Shown here: one piece after another, positions 1 to 8,189 of the stretch
Position numbering within the stretch: the stretch's first letter is position 1
How the letters are laid out: every line of letters starts with the position of its first letter
NCBI RefSeq assembly: GCF_014863605.1
Contig: NZ_CP062252.1
Location: forward strand, 3,791,001 to 3,855,000
Origin: Pseudomonas allokribbensis
GTDB lineage: Bacteria > Pseudomonadota > Gammaproteobacteria > Pseudomonadales > Pseudomonadaceae
DNA: 64,000 nt
Direction: 5' to 3'
Translations under genes and position numbers: made by a program
Notes under the pieces: model-generated
Told to the model about the DNA's origin: nothing
Seen by the model: only the letters and a program-made list of their open reading frames with translations
Databases searched by the model: none

Positions 1-384
1 TTTGCCTTTGGCTGCTATATGATCAACGCTTGACTGCCCCCACTAAAACTGAAATACCACTAATGGCGCAATATGAGTTAAAACTGATGCATGAGCATTT
101 GCGCAACATGTGTAAGTTTCGCGACGTCATAATAAGATTTATTCCAGTTATTAAGAAAAATTATGTCAAGGACATTTCCCATCAGTAAGAGACTGAAGGA
201 TTCGATCATTAGAAGTGACCGGAAGGTCGCTATTTACCGAATGCGGAGCCGCTATGAACTTCTGCTAGCCCGTTAGCGGTCGCTTCCGAGTGTCCGCTTA
301 TGGCCGAAAGCGTTCAAGGTCATCCCCGGCGATCCATTACTTTCCACCTGCCTGAAACGCCAACATCACGCTCCCTCTTTAAAG
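1..384. other. AT-richer intergenic stretch, no gene seen
   Basis: No convincing reading frame is visible. The first 200 bases are clearly AT-richer than the rest of the window. From about 205 to 345 the composition returns to normal and contains short GGCCGAAAGCG-type pieces of the kind seen in degenerate intergenic repeats. It lies downstream of the hxcP-like gene, where other hxc genes would be expected in P. aeruginosa. Confidence 0.5.
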
Positions 385-816
385 TTACGGCCTAACCAAC
401 CTAGGCATCTCCACCCCCTCCCCCAACCTCTCCACCCCCAACCGCACCCTCTCCCCACCCTGCTCAATCACCACCCCATCCCCCTCCACCGCCACTAACT
501 TCACGCCAGGACTCACCCGTTCCCCCTGCAAAAAGCTCCTCGGCGGCCCATCGTTGAGGCTAAGTATCGCCACCGCTCCCCGACTCCCCGCCATCACGCC
601 GCTGACCTTGATCTCCACCGGCGCCGTGCGATTGGAAAACCATTGCAACGCGGGGTTGTCGCTACGTGCAGCGAGCAGTTGCGGCGTGGCGGCCGGGGTG
701 TGGGATTCGGCGGTGGTCAGGAGCAGGGATGACCAGGTGGCGATGCCGACCAGGGCGGCCAGCAGTGCGGCGGCCTGGATGATTTGGGGGGGTGAAAAGC
801 GTGCGGTGAATCTCAT
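385..816 (-). CDS. hxcP: type II secretion inner-membrane protein, GspC/HxcP-like
   Basis: GspC proteins link the inner-membrane platform of a type II secretion system to the outer-membrane secretin. This 143-residue protein has a short cytoplasmic start, one membrane segment at about residues 13-33, and a periplasmic part resembling the homology region (GVMAGSRGAVAILSLNDGPP, then an FLQGERVSPGV-type segment). It has no C-terminal PDZ domain, unlike classical XcpP. It faces away from the hxcU-hxcW pair, and together with vreAIR the order matches hxcW-hxcU-hxcP of P. aeruginosa. The symbol rests on this synteny and is less sure than the GspC family call. No further hxc gene follows within the window. 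Confidence 0.75.
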   Translation of the reverse strand: MRFTARFSPPQIIQAAALLAALVGIATWSSLLLTTAESHTPAATPQLLAARSDNPALQWFSNRTAPVEIKVSGVMAGSRGAVAILSLNDGPPRSFLQGERVSPGVKLVAVEGDGVVIEQGGERVRLGVERLGEGVEMPRLVRP

Positions 817-949
817 GGGCTGAATCTCCTTTTAGTCCCGGTGACCAGACTACGCGGCAATTCTCACGGTTTTATTTCACACGCCTTACATGTTGGCCGT
901 GCAGGATGGTTTTTTGGGACGGGGCTGGACGCAAAGGAGTGCGCATTCG

Positions 950-1402
950 ATGAACCGGTGCAGGCAGCAGGGTTTTACGCTGATCGAGTTGATGGTGGTG
1001 CTGGTGATCATCGGCATCGCCAGTGCGGCGATCAGTCTGAGTATCAAGCCCGATCCGTTGCAGTTGCTGCGCAAGGATGCCGAGCGCGTGGCGCAGTTGC
1101 TGCAGATTGCGCAGGCCGAGGCTCGCGCCGATGGCCGGCCGATTGCGTGGTTGAGCGATGGCAAGGGGTTTCGGTTCAGTCGGCGCAGTGACAATGGCAA
1201 GGGCTTTGATCATTTTGATCGGGACCCGCAGTTGCGGCCGCGTCCCTGGCAGAGTCCGAAGCTGGAGGTGCGGGTGGAGCCGAAACAGAAGGTGGTGCTG
1301 AACGCGGAGTGGATCAATCCGCCGCTGCAGTTGACGCTGTCTGACGGGCTCAATCGGTTGAGTGTGCTGCGCGATGCTTCGGGCCGGATTAGCGTGCAAT
1401 GA
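950..1402 (+). CDS. hxcU: type II secretion minor pseudopilin GspH/HxcU-like
   Basis: A minor pseudopilin thought to sit at the tip of the secretion pseudopilus. The prepilin signal is clear: a short basic leader (MNRCRQQ), then the peptidase site G|FTLIE and a hydrophobic helix of about 20 residues. The ATG at 950 is preferred because AAGGAGT lies 9-10 bases upstream; an in-frame ATG at 890 would add 20 residues before the leader and destroy the usual short prepilin start. At 150 residues it suits the GspH family. It overlaps the next pseudopilin gene by four bases (ATGA), so the two are cotranscribed. Confidence 0.8.
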   Translation: MNRCRQQGFTLIELMVVLVIIGIASAAISLSIKPDPLQLLRKDAERVAQLLQIAQAEARADGRPIAWLSDGKGFRFSRRSDNGKGFDHFDRDPQLRPRPWQSPKLEVRVEPKQKVVLNAEWINPPLQLTLSDGLNRLSVLRDASGRISVQ

Positions 1403-2007
1403 ACAGACAACAAGGTTTTACGCTGATCGAGGTGATGGTCGCGATTCTGTTGATGGCGGTGGTCAGTCTGATTGCCTGGAAGGGGCTGGACAGTGTCACC
1501 CGCGCCGACAGCCATTTGCAGGCCAGTGGCGAGCAGAGTGACAGTCTGTTACGGGCGTTGAATCAGATGCAGCGGGATGTGGAGATGCGCGCCGGGATCG
1601 AGCTGACGGAGCCGAAGAAGGTCGGCACCGAGGATGAACCGGCGACGGCCCCGCCTGCGCTTACGGTGCGCAGCAGTGACAGCAAGGGGTTTCGGCTGGA
1701 CATCATTCGGAGCGCGGCGGATCAGCCGGGGGCTTTGCAGCGGGTGCGCTGGTGGCTCAAGGGGGACACGTTGTATCGCGCGGTGGCGCCGGCGCGTAGT
1801 CGGTATCCGTTGCCGGCGCCGGCGGCTGGGGTGGCGGTGTTGGGTGAGGTGAGTGATTTGCAGGTGCGGGTTTGGGAGATGGACAAGGGGTGGCGGCAGT
1901 TGAGCGGGAATCGGCGGGAGGATCCGTTGGGGTTGGAGGTGCGGTTGACCCGGCAGACACCGCAAGGGTCGGAGAAGTACCGGCAAGTCATGGGACCCTT
2001 GCAGTGA
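1399..2007 (+). CDS. hxcW: type II secretion minor pseudopilin GspJ/HxcW-like
   Basis: A second minor pseudopilin, of the GspJ family. It starts MNRQQG|FTLIEVMVA, with prepilin leader, cleavage glycine, the Glu at position +5 of the mature protein and a hydrophobic stem. The remaining part is the globular GspJ domain, and its 202 residues match that family. Its TGA stop abuts the stop of the FecR-like gene on the other strand with no gap, so the two operons converge head to head. GspG, GspI and GspK partners are not present in the window. Confidence 0.8.
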   Translation: MNRQQGFTLIEVMVAILLMAVVSLIAWKGLDSVTRADSHLQASGEQSDSLLRALNQMQRDVEMRAGIELTEPKKVGTEDEPATAPPALTVRSSDSKGFRLDIIRSAADQPGALQRVRWWLKGDTLYRAVAPARSRYPLPAPAAGVAVLGEVSDLQVRVWEMDKGWRQLSGNRREDPLGLEVRLTRQTPQGSEKYRQVMGPLQ

Positions 2008-2979
2008 TCAGCTGAGGACGACTACGCCGCCCGGTAACTCGGTGCATTTGACGCCGTAGGCATCGCGAATCAACGCGCCTACGCCGGCCAGTTGATCGAG
2101 GGAGAAACGCGCCTGCACCCGGCGCTGGCCGAGATCGCGATTCAGCAGCAACAACATCCCCGGGCGATAGCGGTTGATCTCGTCGATCATCTGGCTCAGC
2201 GTCGCGCCGTTGAATACCAGCACCTGCTGACGCCAGTTCATCACCGCCGCCGTGTCGACGCTTTGCACCGTGCCAACCTGTTGCGCGTCGTAGGTCAATT
2301 GCTGACCCGGTTCCAGGCGCAGGCTACGACCCTCAACTTCCACTTCTACTGCGCCATCCAGGCACGTCACGCACACCTGTTGATCGAGGTTGCGCAGGTT
2401 GAACCGCGCCCTGCTCGCCCGCAGCCAACCGCCACCGGCCTGCATCGCCATCGGTAATCGCGCGGTCTGCACTTCGACTTCGCCGCTGACCAGTTCAAAA
2501 CCCTGCACGCCCTCATCCACCGAACGTTGGTTGATGCGGGTCTGGGTGTTCAGTTCCAAGCTCAAGCCATCGGCCGGTTCGACGCGACGTTGCTGGCCGA
2601 CTTCAGTGATGTAATCGGCGCCAAGCCCGGAGAACCCGCCCGGGATCGTGCCGCGCACCAGCAGGAACGCTGCCGACGCAGCAATCGCGCCGCCGAGAAA
2701 GGCCCGACGTCCAAACCGGCGTGGCGCCTGCGTCGCTTCGGCCGCCGGTTGCAGCAGGTGCCACAACGCCTTGCACTCTTCGAAGGCGCGGGCGTGTTCA
2801 GGGCTTTGGGCGCACCACTGGCGCAGCGCTCGGGCGTCGGCGACCGTGGCGCGGCCGGAGGTCAGCAGGATCAGCCAGTCGCGGGCTTCGCTTTGCAGAC
2901 GCTCGGCAGGCGTGGGCTCGGCAGGTGTCAGACGGAAGATGTTCAAACGCACAGGTACTCGACGGGTTGATCGGGACAC
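2008..2979 (-). CDS. vreR: FecR/VreR-type anti-sigma factor
   Basis: Cell-surface-signalling anti-sigma factor that holds the adjacent ECF sigma factor inactive until signalled from the periplasm. Residues 25-75 form the cytoplasmic DUF4880-type sigma-binding region (EARDWLILLTSG, then an ALRQWCAQSPEHARAFEE-type stretch). A membrane segment follows at about 93-113, then the periplasmic FecR domain and an STN-like C-terminal domain. The start is a GTG 12 bases after the sigma stop; a TTG eleven codons further in (LNIFRLT) is an alternative. Gene order vreA-vreI-vreR with neighbouring hxc genes supports the symbol. Confidence 0.8.
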   Translation of the reverse strand: MSRSTRRVPVRLNIFRLTPAEPTPAERLQSEARDWLILLTSGRATVADARALRQWCAQSPEHARAFEECKALWHLLQPAAEATQAPRRFGRRAFLGGAIAASAAFLLVRGTIPGGFSGLGADYITEVGQQRRVEPADGLSLELNTQTRINQRSVDEGVQGFELVSGEVEVQTARLPMAMQAGGGWLRASRARFNLRNLDQQVCVTCLDGAVEVEVEGRSLRLEPGQQLTYDAQQVGTVQSVDTAAVMNWRQQVLVFNGATLSQMIDEINRYRPGMLLLLNRDLGQRRVQARFSLDQLAGVGALIRDAYGVKCTELPGGVVVLS

Positions 2980-2991
2980 TCAATCGGAGCT

Positions 2992-3543
2992 TCATTCACT
3001 AGACGGTTTTCCGGCCCCGCGACCGAACCGCTGAAACACTTTTCTTTCCAGTTTGGCCGCGCAGTGTCCGAGGGCAGCCTTGATTTCCTTCTCGACCATG
3101 CGCGTGGAGATGCCGAAACGCTGGGAGATTTCCAGGTGCGGCGCTTCTTCCAGGCGTGCGGCGATGAAGATCCGGCGGCGCCGGGCCGGCAGTTCGTAGA
3201 GGGCGCTGAGCAGGGACTGGATTTCCTTTTGGCCGCCGACTACGCGCATCGGGTCCAGCGCTTCGTCGCTGACTTGCAGCAGTTCTTCGATTTCGCTGCC
3301 GGTGAGCAGCCGCGCATCGGCCTGGCGGCGGTCGGCGGCGATGTTCAGGGCCATGCGATAGAGGTAGGCGTTGGGCCGCAGCAGGTTCGGCGGCGCTTCC
3401 ATGCGGTCGACCCGCAGGTAGGTTTCGTGCAGCACGTCGTTGGCCAGGTCCTCCGAGCCGAGACGGCGTCGCAGGCGCACCCGAAAGTCCTCGTAGGACG
3501 TCAGGAACAGCTGGACCATCGAACTTTGTCCGGCGTCTTTCAT
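2992..3543 (-). CDS. vreI: ECF sigma factor, VreI-like
   Basis: Extracytoplasmic-function sigma-70 of 183 residues. Region 2 is visible (SEDLANDVLHETYLRV), as is region 4 with its helix-turn-helix (LEISQRFGISTRMVEKEIKA). The ATG at 3543 has GGAAGGAG about 11 bases upstream and overlaps the stop of vreA by four bases. Longer in-frame extensions would lie inside vreA and are not used. In P. aeruginosa VreI, together with PhoB, drives hxc and other genes in low phosphate; whether this holds here is inference. Confidence 0.82.
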   Translation of the reverse strand: MKDAGQSSMVQLFLTSYEDFRVRLRRRLGSEDLANDVLHETYLRVDRMEAPPNLLRPNAYLYRMALNIAADRRQADARLLTGSEIEELLQVSDEALDPMRVVGGQKEIQSLLSALYELPARRRRIFIAARLEEAPHLEISQRFGISTRMVEKEIKAALGHCAAKLERKVFQRFGRGAGKPSSE

Positions 3544-4229
3544 CCCCCGGAAACTCCTTCCCATTGTGTGCATTCCATGCGCTTTCCTGACGATTCGGGT
3601 AACAACAGCAACGTGACTGGCTGGCGCAATGCGCCGGGTGTCGGCCGGTCGATCCTGAGCGTGTGAAAACTGTCTACCAGCGCGGCATCGCGCCGAACAT
3701 CGCCGGTCGAGGTGACCAACCGGTTGTGCTGCACCACGCCGTCGCGACCGATCCACAGCTGCAACACCGCGCGAAAACTGCCGGGCCGGGTCAGCGGCGA
3801 GCGGCACAGGTTGCGTTCAATCGCGGCCTGTACCGCCGCGGCATAACTGCGGTTGACCGCGACGCTGGCGGGGGTCGGTTTCTCCGCCGGCATTGGCACG
3901 TCCTCGACTTGCGCTACTTGCAAGGTGAACGCGTCGTCGCGGCTGTACTTGGCCATCAACCCGCTGCCGCCGAGCATCCGGCGCAGCGCTTCGGCGGCGG
4001 TGAATTCGCCATCCACCGCCAACGAACGTCGACCGCGACTCAACTGGCTGTCGACCAGCACCGCCATGCCGGTGGCGCGACTGAACTGATCGAGAGCGCG
4101 GGCCAGTTCCTGGGCCGGGATGTGCAACGTCATGCGCATCGATGCCGGCACCGGGTCGGCGCTGGCGCGGCTCAGAAACAAGCCAAGCAGCAGCCCCAGA
4201 CAGAGCTGGCGCATGAGCGCTGAGCGCAC
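3540..4229 (-). CDS. vreA: VreA-like signalling protein with STN and TonB-like C-terminal domains
   Basis: First gene of the signalling triplet. A signal peptide is followed by a secretin/TonB short N-terminal (STN) domain at about residues 34-90, a Pro-rich linker, and a region resembling the TonB C-terminal domain at about 128-211 (YAAAVQAAIERNLCRSP, then FRAVLQLWIGRDGVV). There is no outer-membrane barrel, so unlike FpvA-type receptors it must signal as a small periplasmic protein, as proposed for VreA. The GTG at 4229 has AGGGAGG five bases upstream and is preferred; the ATG at 4214 would also leave an intact signal peptide. The sigma gene overlaps its stop. Confidence 0.75.
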   Translation of the reverse strand: MRSALMRQLCLGLLLGLFLSRASADPVPASMRMTLHIPAQELARALDQFSRATGMAVLVDSQLSRGRRSLAVDGEFTAAEALRRMLGGSGLMAKYSRDDAFTLQVAQVEDVPMPAEKPTPASVAVNRSYAAAVQAAIERNLCRSPLTRPGSFRAVLQLWIGRDGVVQHNRLVTSTGDVRRDAALVDSFHTLRIDRPTPGALRQPVTLLLLPESSGKRMECTQWEGVSGG

Positions 4230-4409
4230 AACATCCTCCCTGGCACGGCCTCGCTGCACGGCTGATGTATCCCTGAAAACCGTCATCCTGAGGGCTGTTT
4301 ATGAATCTGGTGTGACGGCCACTGCAAAAAAACCATCACGGGATCCGCGCCGCCGTTGCACTAGACTCTTGAGCTAGAGCGGCCCCTTCGGGCCGGCCAG
4401 GAGGCCAGC

Positions 4410-4724
4410 ATGAAATCACTGTGGACATTGGCGCTGAGCGGGTTGTTGTTGACGCTGTCGGGCGGCGTGCATGCCGAGCAGGCAGTGGGTTGCGTCGAGG
4501 TGACCGTGGGCGGTTACAAGGCGCCGAATTACGACTGCCTGAGCCAGCAGATGGGCAACAACCCCGACGGCGCGGCGGCTGCGCAGAAGAATCAGGAAGC
4601 GATGAATGTGCCGGTCAACAAGCGGCCGCCGAATCAGGTGGGGTTGGCGACGCCGGCGGCTACCAGTACGCGGATGGGCAATACGTTTGGCACGTCGGTG
4701 AAACCGCAGCGGCCGCCGAACTAA
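4410..4724 (+). CDS. small exported protein of unknown function
   Basis: A 104-residue protein with a clear signal peptide (MKSLWTLALSG, cleavage after VHA at about residue 22). The mature part is low in hydrophobic residues, with two cysteines that could pair (VGCVEVTV and YDCLSQQ) and a Pro/Asn/Lys-rich tail ending QRPPN. CCAGGAGG lies about nine bases before the ATG. I do not recognise the family. It is transcribed divergently from vreA, so it could share that promoter region, but nothing shows coregulation. A GC-rich hairpin (GGCCCCTTCGGGCC, near 4381) sits in its leader. Confidence 0.65.
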   Translation: MKSLWTLALSGLLLTLSGGVHAEQAVGCVEVTVGGYKAPNYDCLSQQMGNNPDGAAAAQKNQEAMNVPVNKRPPNQVGLATPAATSTRMGNTFGTSVKPQRPPN

Positions 4725-4728
4725 CTTT

Positions 4729-4831
4729 GATCGTTCCCACGCTCCTGCGTGGGAATGCAGCCCGTGACGCTCTGCGTCACTGGACGCGGAGCGTCCCCAG
4801 AGGCATTCCCACGCGGAGCGTGGGAACGATC
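4729..4831. repeat. 103-bp inverted-repeat element, copy 1
   Basis: Outer arms GATCGTTCCCAC and GTGGGAACGATC are perfect complements. Inner arms around GTGACGCTCTGCGTCAC and ACGCGGAGCGT fold as further hairpins. A second copy with the same outer arms lies at 33273-33385. Such intergenic elements are typical of P. fluorescens genomes. Confidence 0.85.
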
Positions 4832-4863
4832 ACCGTGTGGGGGGCTTGGGAGATGGCTCGTGA

Positions 4864-5304
4864 TCAATCGCTGGGAATCTGCCGAAAACTCACCGCCAGA
4901 CGATTCCAGCTGTTGATGGTGCTGACAGCCATGGTCAGGTCCACCAGCTCCGTCTCGTTGAACTGTTCCCGCGCCTGCTGATAAACATCGTCAGGCACCC
5001 GGCTATCCGCAAGCAGCGTCACCGCCTCGGTCCAGGCCAGCGCCGCCCGCTCGCGCAGATTGAAGAAGCCGCTGTCGCGCCAGACCGCGATGGCGTACAG
5101 CCGTCGATCCGTCTCCCCTGCCCGCCGCGCTTCCACCGAATGCATGTCGGTGCAGAACGCGCAGCCGTTGAGTTGCGAGGCGCGGATCTTGATCAGGTGC
5201 AGCAACGGCGCCTCGATGCTCAGGCTGCTGGTCAGCGCTTCCAGGGCAATCATCGCTTTCATGGCTTTGGGTGAAGCGCTGTAGTAATCCAGACGCGGGG
5301 ACAT
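4864..5304 (-). CDS. AhpD-like carboxymuconolactone-decarboxylase-family protein
   Basis: Probable alkylhydroperoxidase-like, thiol-dependent peroxide reductase of 146 residues. The AhpD core is visible: LIKIRASQLNGCAFCTDMHS with Cys48, Cys51 and His55 in the CxxCxxxH arrangement used for catalysis in this family. It is divergently transcribed from a MocR-type regulator across a 206-base promoter region, a common pairing in which the regulator controls the peroxidase-like gene. The physiological substrate cannot be read from the sequence. Confidence 0.85.
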   Translation of the reverse strand: MSPRLDYYSASPKAMKAMIALEALTSSLSIEAPLLHLIKIRASQLNGCAFCTDMHSVEARRAGETDRRLYAIAVWRDSGFFNLRERAALAWTEAVTLLADSRVPDDVYQQAREQFNETELVDLTMAVSTINSWNRLAVSFRQIPSD

Positions 5305-5510
5305 GGGCGGGCCTCGGGCAGCAGAAGAGTGATTTCACGGTAAGCGCTGGTGCGCCAGGGTTACAGCCCCAATTCAACGGAAAACCGGCAGACCACTGAT
5401 CCTTGACCAATTTCCGGTTTTTGCTCCGCGCAACTTCTGCCCCGCGTGCATTCGGGAGTAATCTGGCGGGCGCACAATCCGCCTCATTCGCCCCCAGGAG
5501 CCCCGTCGGT

Positions 5511-6944
5511 ATGGAACTTCATGTCGTGATCAACGGCCGCAAGGATCTGGCCGGTCAGTTGTATCAGCAACTGCGCGGCGCTATTGAATCCGGGCGTCTG
5601 GCCGCCGGCACGCAACTGCCGCCCAGCCGCTTGCTCGCCGAGCAACTGGGGATTTCGCGCAAGACCATTTCCGACACTTACGCGCAGCTGACTTACGAAA
5701 ACTTCCTCACCGGGGTGATCGGCAAAGGCACTTACGTCAACGCTCGCGCCACGCCGGTGCAGCGCAAGCAAAGTCATTCCGAGCTGGCCAGTTCCGAGGT
5801 GATCGAGAGCTGGTGCAACCTGCCGGTGTTCTTGCGCCATCCGACGCTGGAAGGCTCGCTGCGCTACGACTTCATCGGCGGTGCCACCAGCAAGGGCCAG
5901 TTCCCCCACGATGACTGGCGCCGCTGTGTGTCCCACGCCATGCGGCAAATGGCCGGCTCCAAAGGTTTCTACAGCGTGGCGGAAGGCTTGCCGGCGCTGC
6001 GCAATGCGATTGCCCGGCACATTGCGTTCTCCCGTGGCGTGAACTGCCAGGACGAAGACATCGTGGTGTGCAACGGCGCGCAGCAGGCGCTGGACCTGAT
6101 CGCCCGGGTGCTGCTGCGCCCCGGCAGTCTGGTGGCGATGGAAGATCCGGGTTATCCGCCGGCGCGGCTGCTGTTCGGCACTCACGGCGCCACCGTGGTC
6201 GGGGTGCCGGTGGATGCGGAAGGGATTCAGGTGCAGCACATTCCCGACGGCACCCGGTTGATCTACGTGACGCCGTCGCACCAGTTCCCGCTGGGCATGT
6301 CGATGAGTCAGGCGCGGCGCGAGGCCTTGCTGGCCCGGGCCTACGAGCTCGGCGCGATCATCATCGAGGACGACTATGACAGCGAGTTCCGCTACGAGGG
6401 CCGGCCGACGGATTCGCTGCACAACCTCGATCAGCGCGGCATCGTGGCTTACGTCGGCACCTTCTCCAAGACCCTGCTGCCGGAGCTGCGGCTCGGTTAC
6501 GCGATTCTGCCGCCAGCGATCCTCGAAGCGGTGATCCGTGCCAAGCAGCTCACCGATCTGCACGCTTCCACCCTGCCGCAATGGGCGCTGGCCAAGTTCA
6601 TCGCCGAGGGCTGCCTGCTCAAGCACATTCGCCGCTGCCACACCATTTACGCCCAGCGCCGCGAGCGGATCCTGGCGCGCATGGCCACCGACCTCGCGCC
6701 GTGGCTGGAGGCCGTGCCGGCGAGCGCGGGCTTTCATATGGCGGTGTTCTGCCGGGTGCCGATCGACTTGCCGCTGGTGATCGAACTGGCGAAAAAGGTC
6801 GAAGTCGGCCTATACGCCATCGACGGCTTCTATTACCAGCAGCCGGCCAGAAGCGGGATGTACTTCGGCTTCGGCGCCATCGAGACGCTGGACATCGATA
6901 TCGCGCTGGATCGCCTGCGCGACATTCTGCAACAGGTCGCCTGA
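5511..6944 (+). CDS. MocR/PdxR-type GntR regulator with aminotransferase domain
   Basis: A 477-residue transcription regulator with an N-terminal GntR winged helix (about residues 12-75, including SRLLAEQLGISRKTISDTYA) fused to a fold-type-I aminotransferase-like domain from about residue 110. The PLP-binding lysine is Lys320 in GTFSKTLLPELRLGY. The ATG at 5511 is chosen because AGGAG precedes it at 5495-5499 and GntR homology starts at once; the reading frame is open further upstream to 5403 without homology. It probably senses PLP or an aldehyde and controls the divergent AhpD-like gene. Confidence 0.88.
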   Translation: MELHVVINGRKDLAGQLYQQLRGAIESGRLAAGTQLPPSRLLAEQLGISRKTISDTYAQLTYENFLTGVIGKGTYVNARATPVQRKQSHSELASSEVIESWCNLPVFLRHPTLEGSLRYDFIGGATSKGQFPHDDWRRCVSHAMRQMAGSKGFYSVAEGLPALRNAIARHIAFSRGVNCQDEDIVVCNGAQQALDLIARVLLRPGSLVAMEDPGYPPARLLFGTHGATVVGVPVDAEGIQVQHIPDGTRLIYVTPSHQFPLGMSMSQARREALLARAYELGAIIIEDDYDSEFRYEGRPTDSLHNLDQRGIVAYVGTFSKTLLPELRLGYAILPPAILEAVIRAKQLTDLHASTLPQWALAKFIAEGCLLKHIRRCHTIYAQRRERILARMATDLAPWLEAVPASAGFHMAVFCRVPIDLPLVIELAKKVEVGLYAIDGFYYQQPARSGMYFGFGAIETLDIDIALDRLRDILQQVA

Positions 6945-7067
6945 TAGATTGGTCTAACGGATTACCCGCCGATTGGTTATTGGTGATCCGGGGGGGCAGG
7001 CCTATTCTGCACAGGCGTTATCCCTCAATGAGCAGGATTCGTCCGGCCTGATTCAGGAGTGTGAGCA

Positions 7068-7361
7068 ATGTCCAACGAAGTGATCAACACCGTACAGGTG
7101 CAGGCTGCTGCCGGCCGCTCCGAGGAGCTGGGCAAGCAGTTGCAGAAGATCGTCGAAACCCTGCGCGAAACACCGGGCTGCGATTCCTACATGGTCGACC
7201 GCTGCCCCGACGACAGCCACCGCTGGACGGTCAGTGCCCATTGGCAGTCGGAAGCGGCGATGCAGGCGCATTTCAACCGGCCTGAGGCGCAAGGGTTTAT
7301 CGATCTGATCGACAGTCGGCTGGCCAACAGCGTCGATTTCAACTCGTTTCCTATCGTTTGA
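7068..7361 (+). CDS. antibiotic-biosynthesis-monooxygenase (ABM/YgiN-like) domain protein
   Basis: A 97-residue dimeric ferredoxin-like-fold protein of the ABM family, which includes the quinol monooxygenase YgiN and haem-degrading relatives. Typical elements are the first strand (EVINTVQVQAAAGR), the helix with LGKQLQKIVETLRETPGC, and the WTVSAHWQSEAAMQAHF segment. TCAGGAG lies 13-16 bases before the ATG. It follows the MocR gene by 123 bases on the same strand and ends before a strong hairpin terminator. Substrate unknown. Confidence 0.8.
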   Translation: MSNEVINTVQVQAAAGRSEELGKQLQKIVETLRETPGCDSYMVDRCPDDSHRWTVSAHWQSEAAMQAHFNRPEAQGFIDLIDSRLANSVDFNSFPIV

Positions 7362-7376
7362 AACTCCAGAAAATTG

Positions 7377-7430
7377 CAGCCTTCGGCAGCCTCGGGGAAA
7401 CCCGCGAGGCTGCCGAAGGCTGTGGTTTTT
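7377..7430 (+). terminator. strong hairpin terminator, REP-derived
   Basis: Perfect 18-bp stem (7377-7394 with 7405-7422), extended by GGG/CCC around an AAA loop, then a run of five T. The arm sequence CAGCCTTCGGCAGC belongs to a repeat type very common between P. fluorescens genes. Confidence 0.8.
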
Positions 7431-7546
7431 CTGGTTTGCGGGGAATCAGGATTGGTCACCCGATCTTCCCGAATATTGGCCGTTTGATTAGACCGACACG
7501 CGGACTACTGTGAAGACCGACTCCCCCACTTCACAGGTGACCCGCC

Positions 7547-7948
7547 ATGAAACTCCTGCACATTTTCGCCGCCGCCCTCGCCCTGTCTGTTTCTGCCGCC
7601 GCCATGGCCCACGATGCCTCCGAGAAAATCTCGGTATTGCAGGACCAGATGCTGAAAAACGCCCCCGGCAAAAAAGCCATGATGATCGAAGTCGACTACA
7701 AACCCGGCCAGTCTTCCATCGCCCACAAACACGACGGCACGGCCATGGCGTATGTGCTCGAAGGCGAAGTGACCTCCCAGGTCAAGGGCGAACAAGCGAT
7801 CACCTACAAGAAGGGCCAGTTCTGGTACGAGCCGGCCGGTTCCGAACATCTGGTGTCGAAAAACGCCAGCAAAACCAAGCCAGCCAAGTTGCTGGTGTTC
7901 ATGGTGCTGTCGCCGGACGAGCAAGTGCTGATCCCATTGAAAAACTGA
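7547..7948 (+). CDS. exported cupin-domain protein
   Basis: A 133-residue protein with a signal peptide (cleavage after AAAMA, about residue 21) and a single cupin barrel. Motif 1 gives metal-binding histidines (IAHKHDGTAMAYVLEGEV) and motif 2 is degenerate (FWYEPAGSEHLVS). Secreted single-domain cupins of this kind bind metals or small ligands in the periplasm; the function is not known. AGGTGA lies 8-9 bases upstream of the ATG. It is a single-gene unit with its own terminator. Confidence 0.78.
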   Translation: MKLLHIFAAALALSVSAAAMAHDASEKISVLQDQMLKNAPGKKAMMIEVDYKPGQSSIAHKHDGTAMAYVLEGEVTSQVKGEQAITYKKGQFWYEPAGSEHLVSKNASKTKPAKLLVFMVLSPDEQVLIPLKN

Positions 7949-7971
7949 TGGTTGTTTAACCAGCCATAAAT

Positions 7972-8004
7972 AAAAGGCGCAAATCGTTGATTGGCGCCTT
8001 TTTT
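7972..8004 (+). terminator. Rho-independent terminator of the cupin gene
   Basis: Stem AAAAGGCGC with GCGCCTTTT around a 13-base loop, followed by TTTTATTT. Confidence 0.8.
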
Positions 8005-8189
8005 ATTTCCCGCGGCAATTAATCAAAAACGCTTACAGCCAATAAAACTATTGCATGACTGTCATTCAGCAAATTGTCAGGTTGTTTTCAGTTTCGCGGG
8101 AGTAGTCTGAGGCAACTGTCGCCGGTTCCATTTAATCAACCCCGACACCTCTGACTTTCCGACTGAAGTTGCTTCACGGGAGACTCACC

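Noticed and set aside
3544..3807. Long N-terminal extension of the ECF sigma gene
   Set aside because: It would lie wholly within vreA, has Arg/Ala-rich shadow composition, and a good start with a ribosome site exists at 3543.
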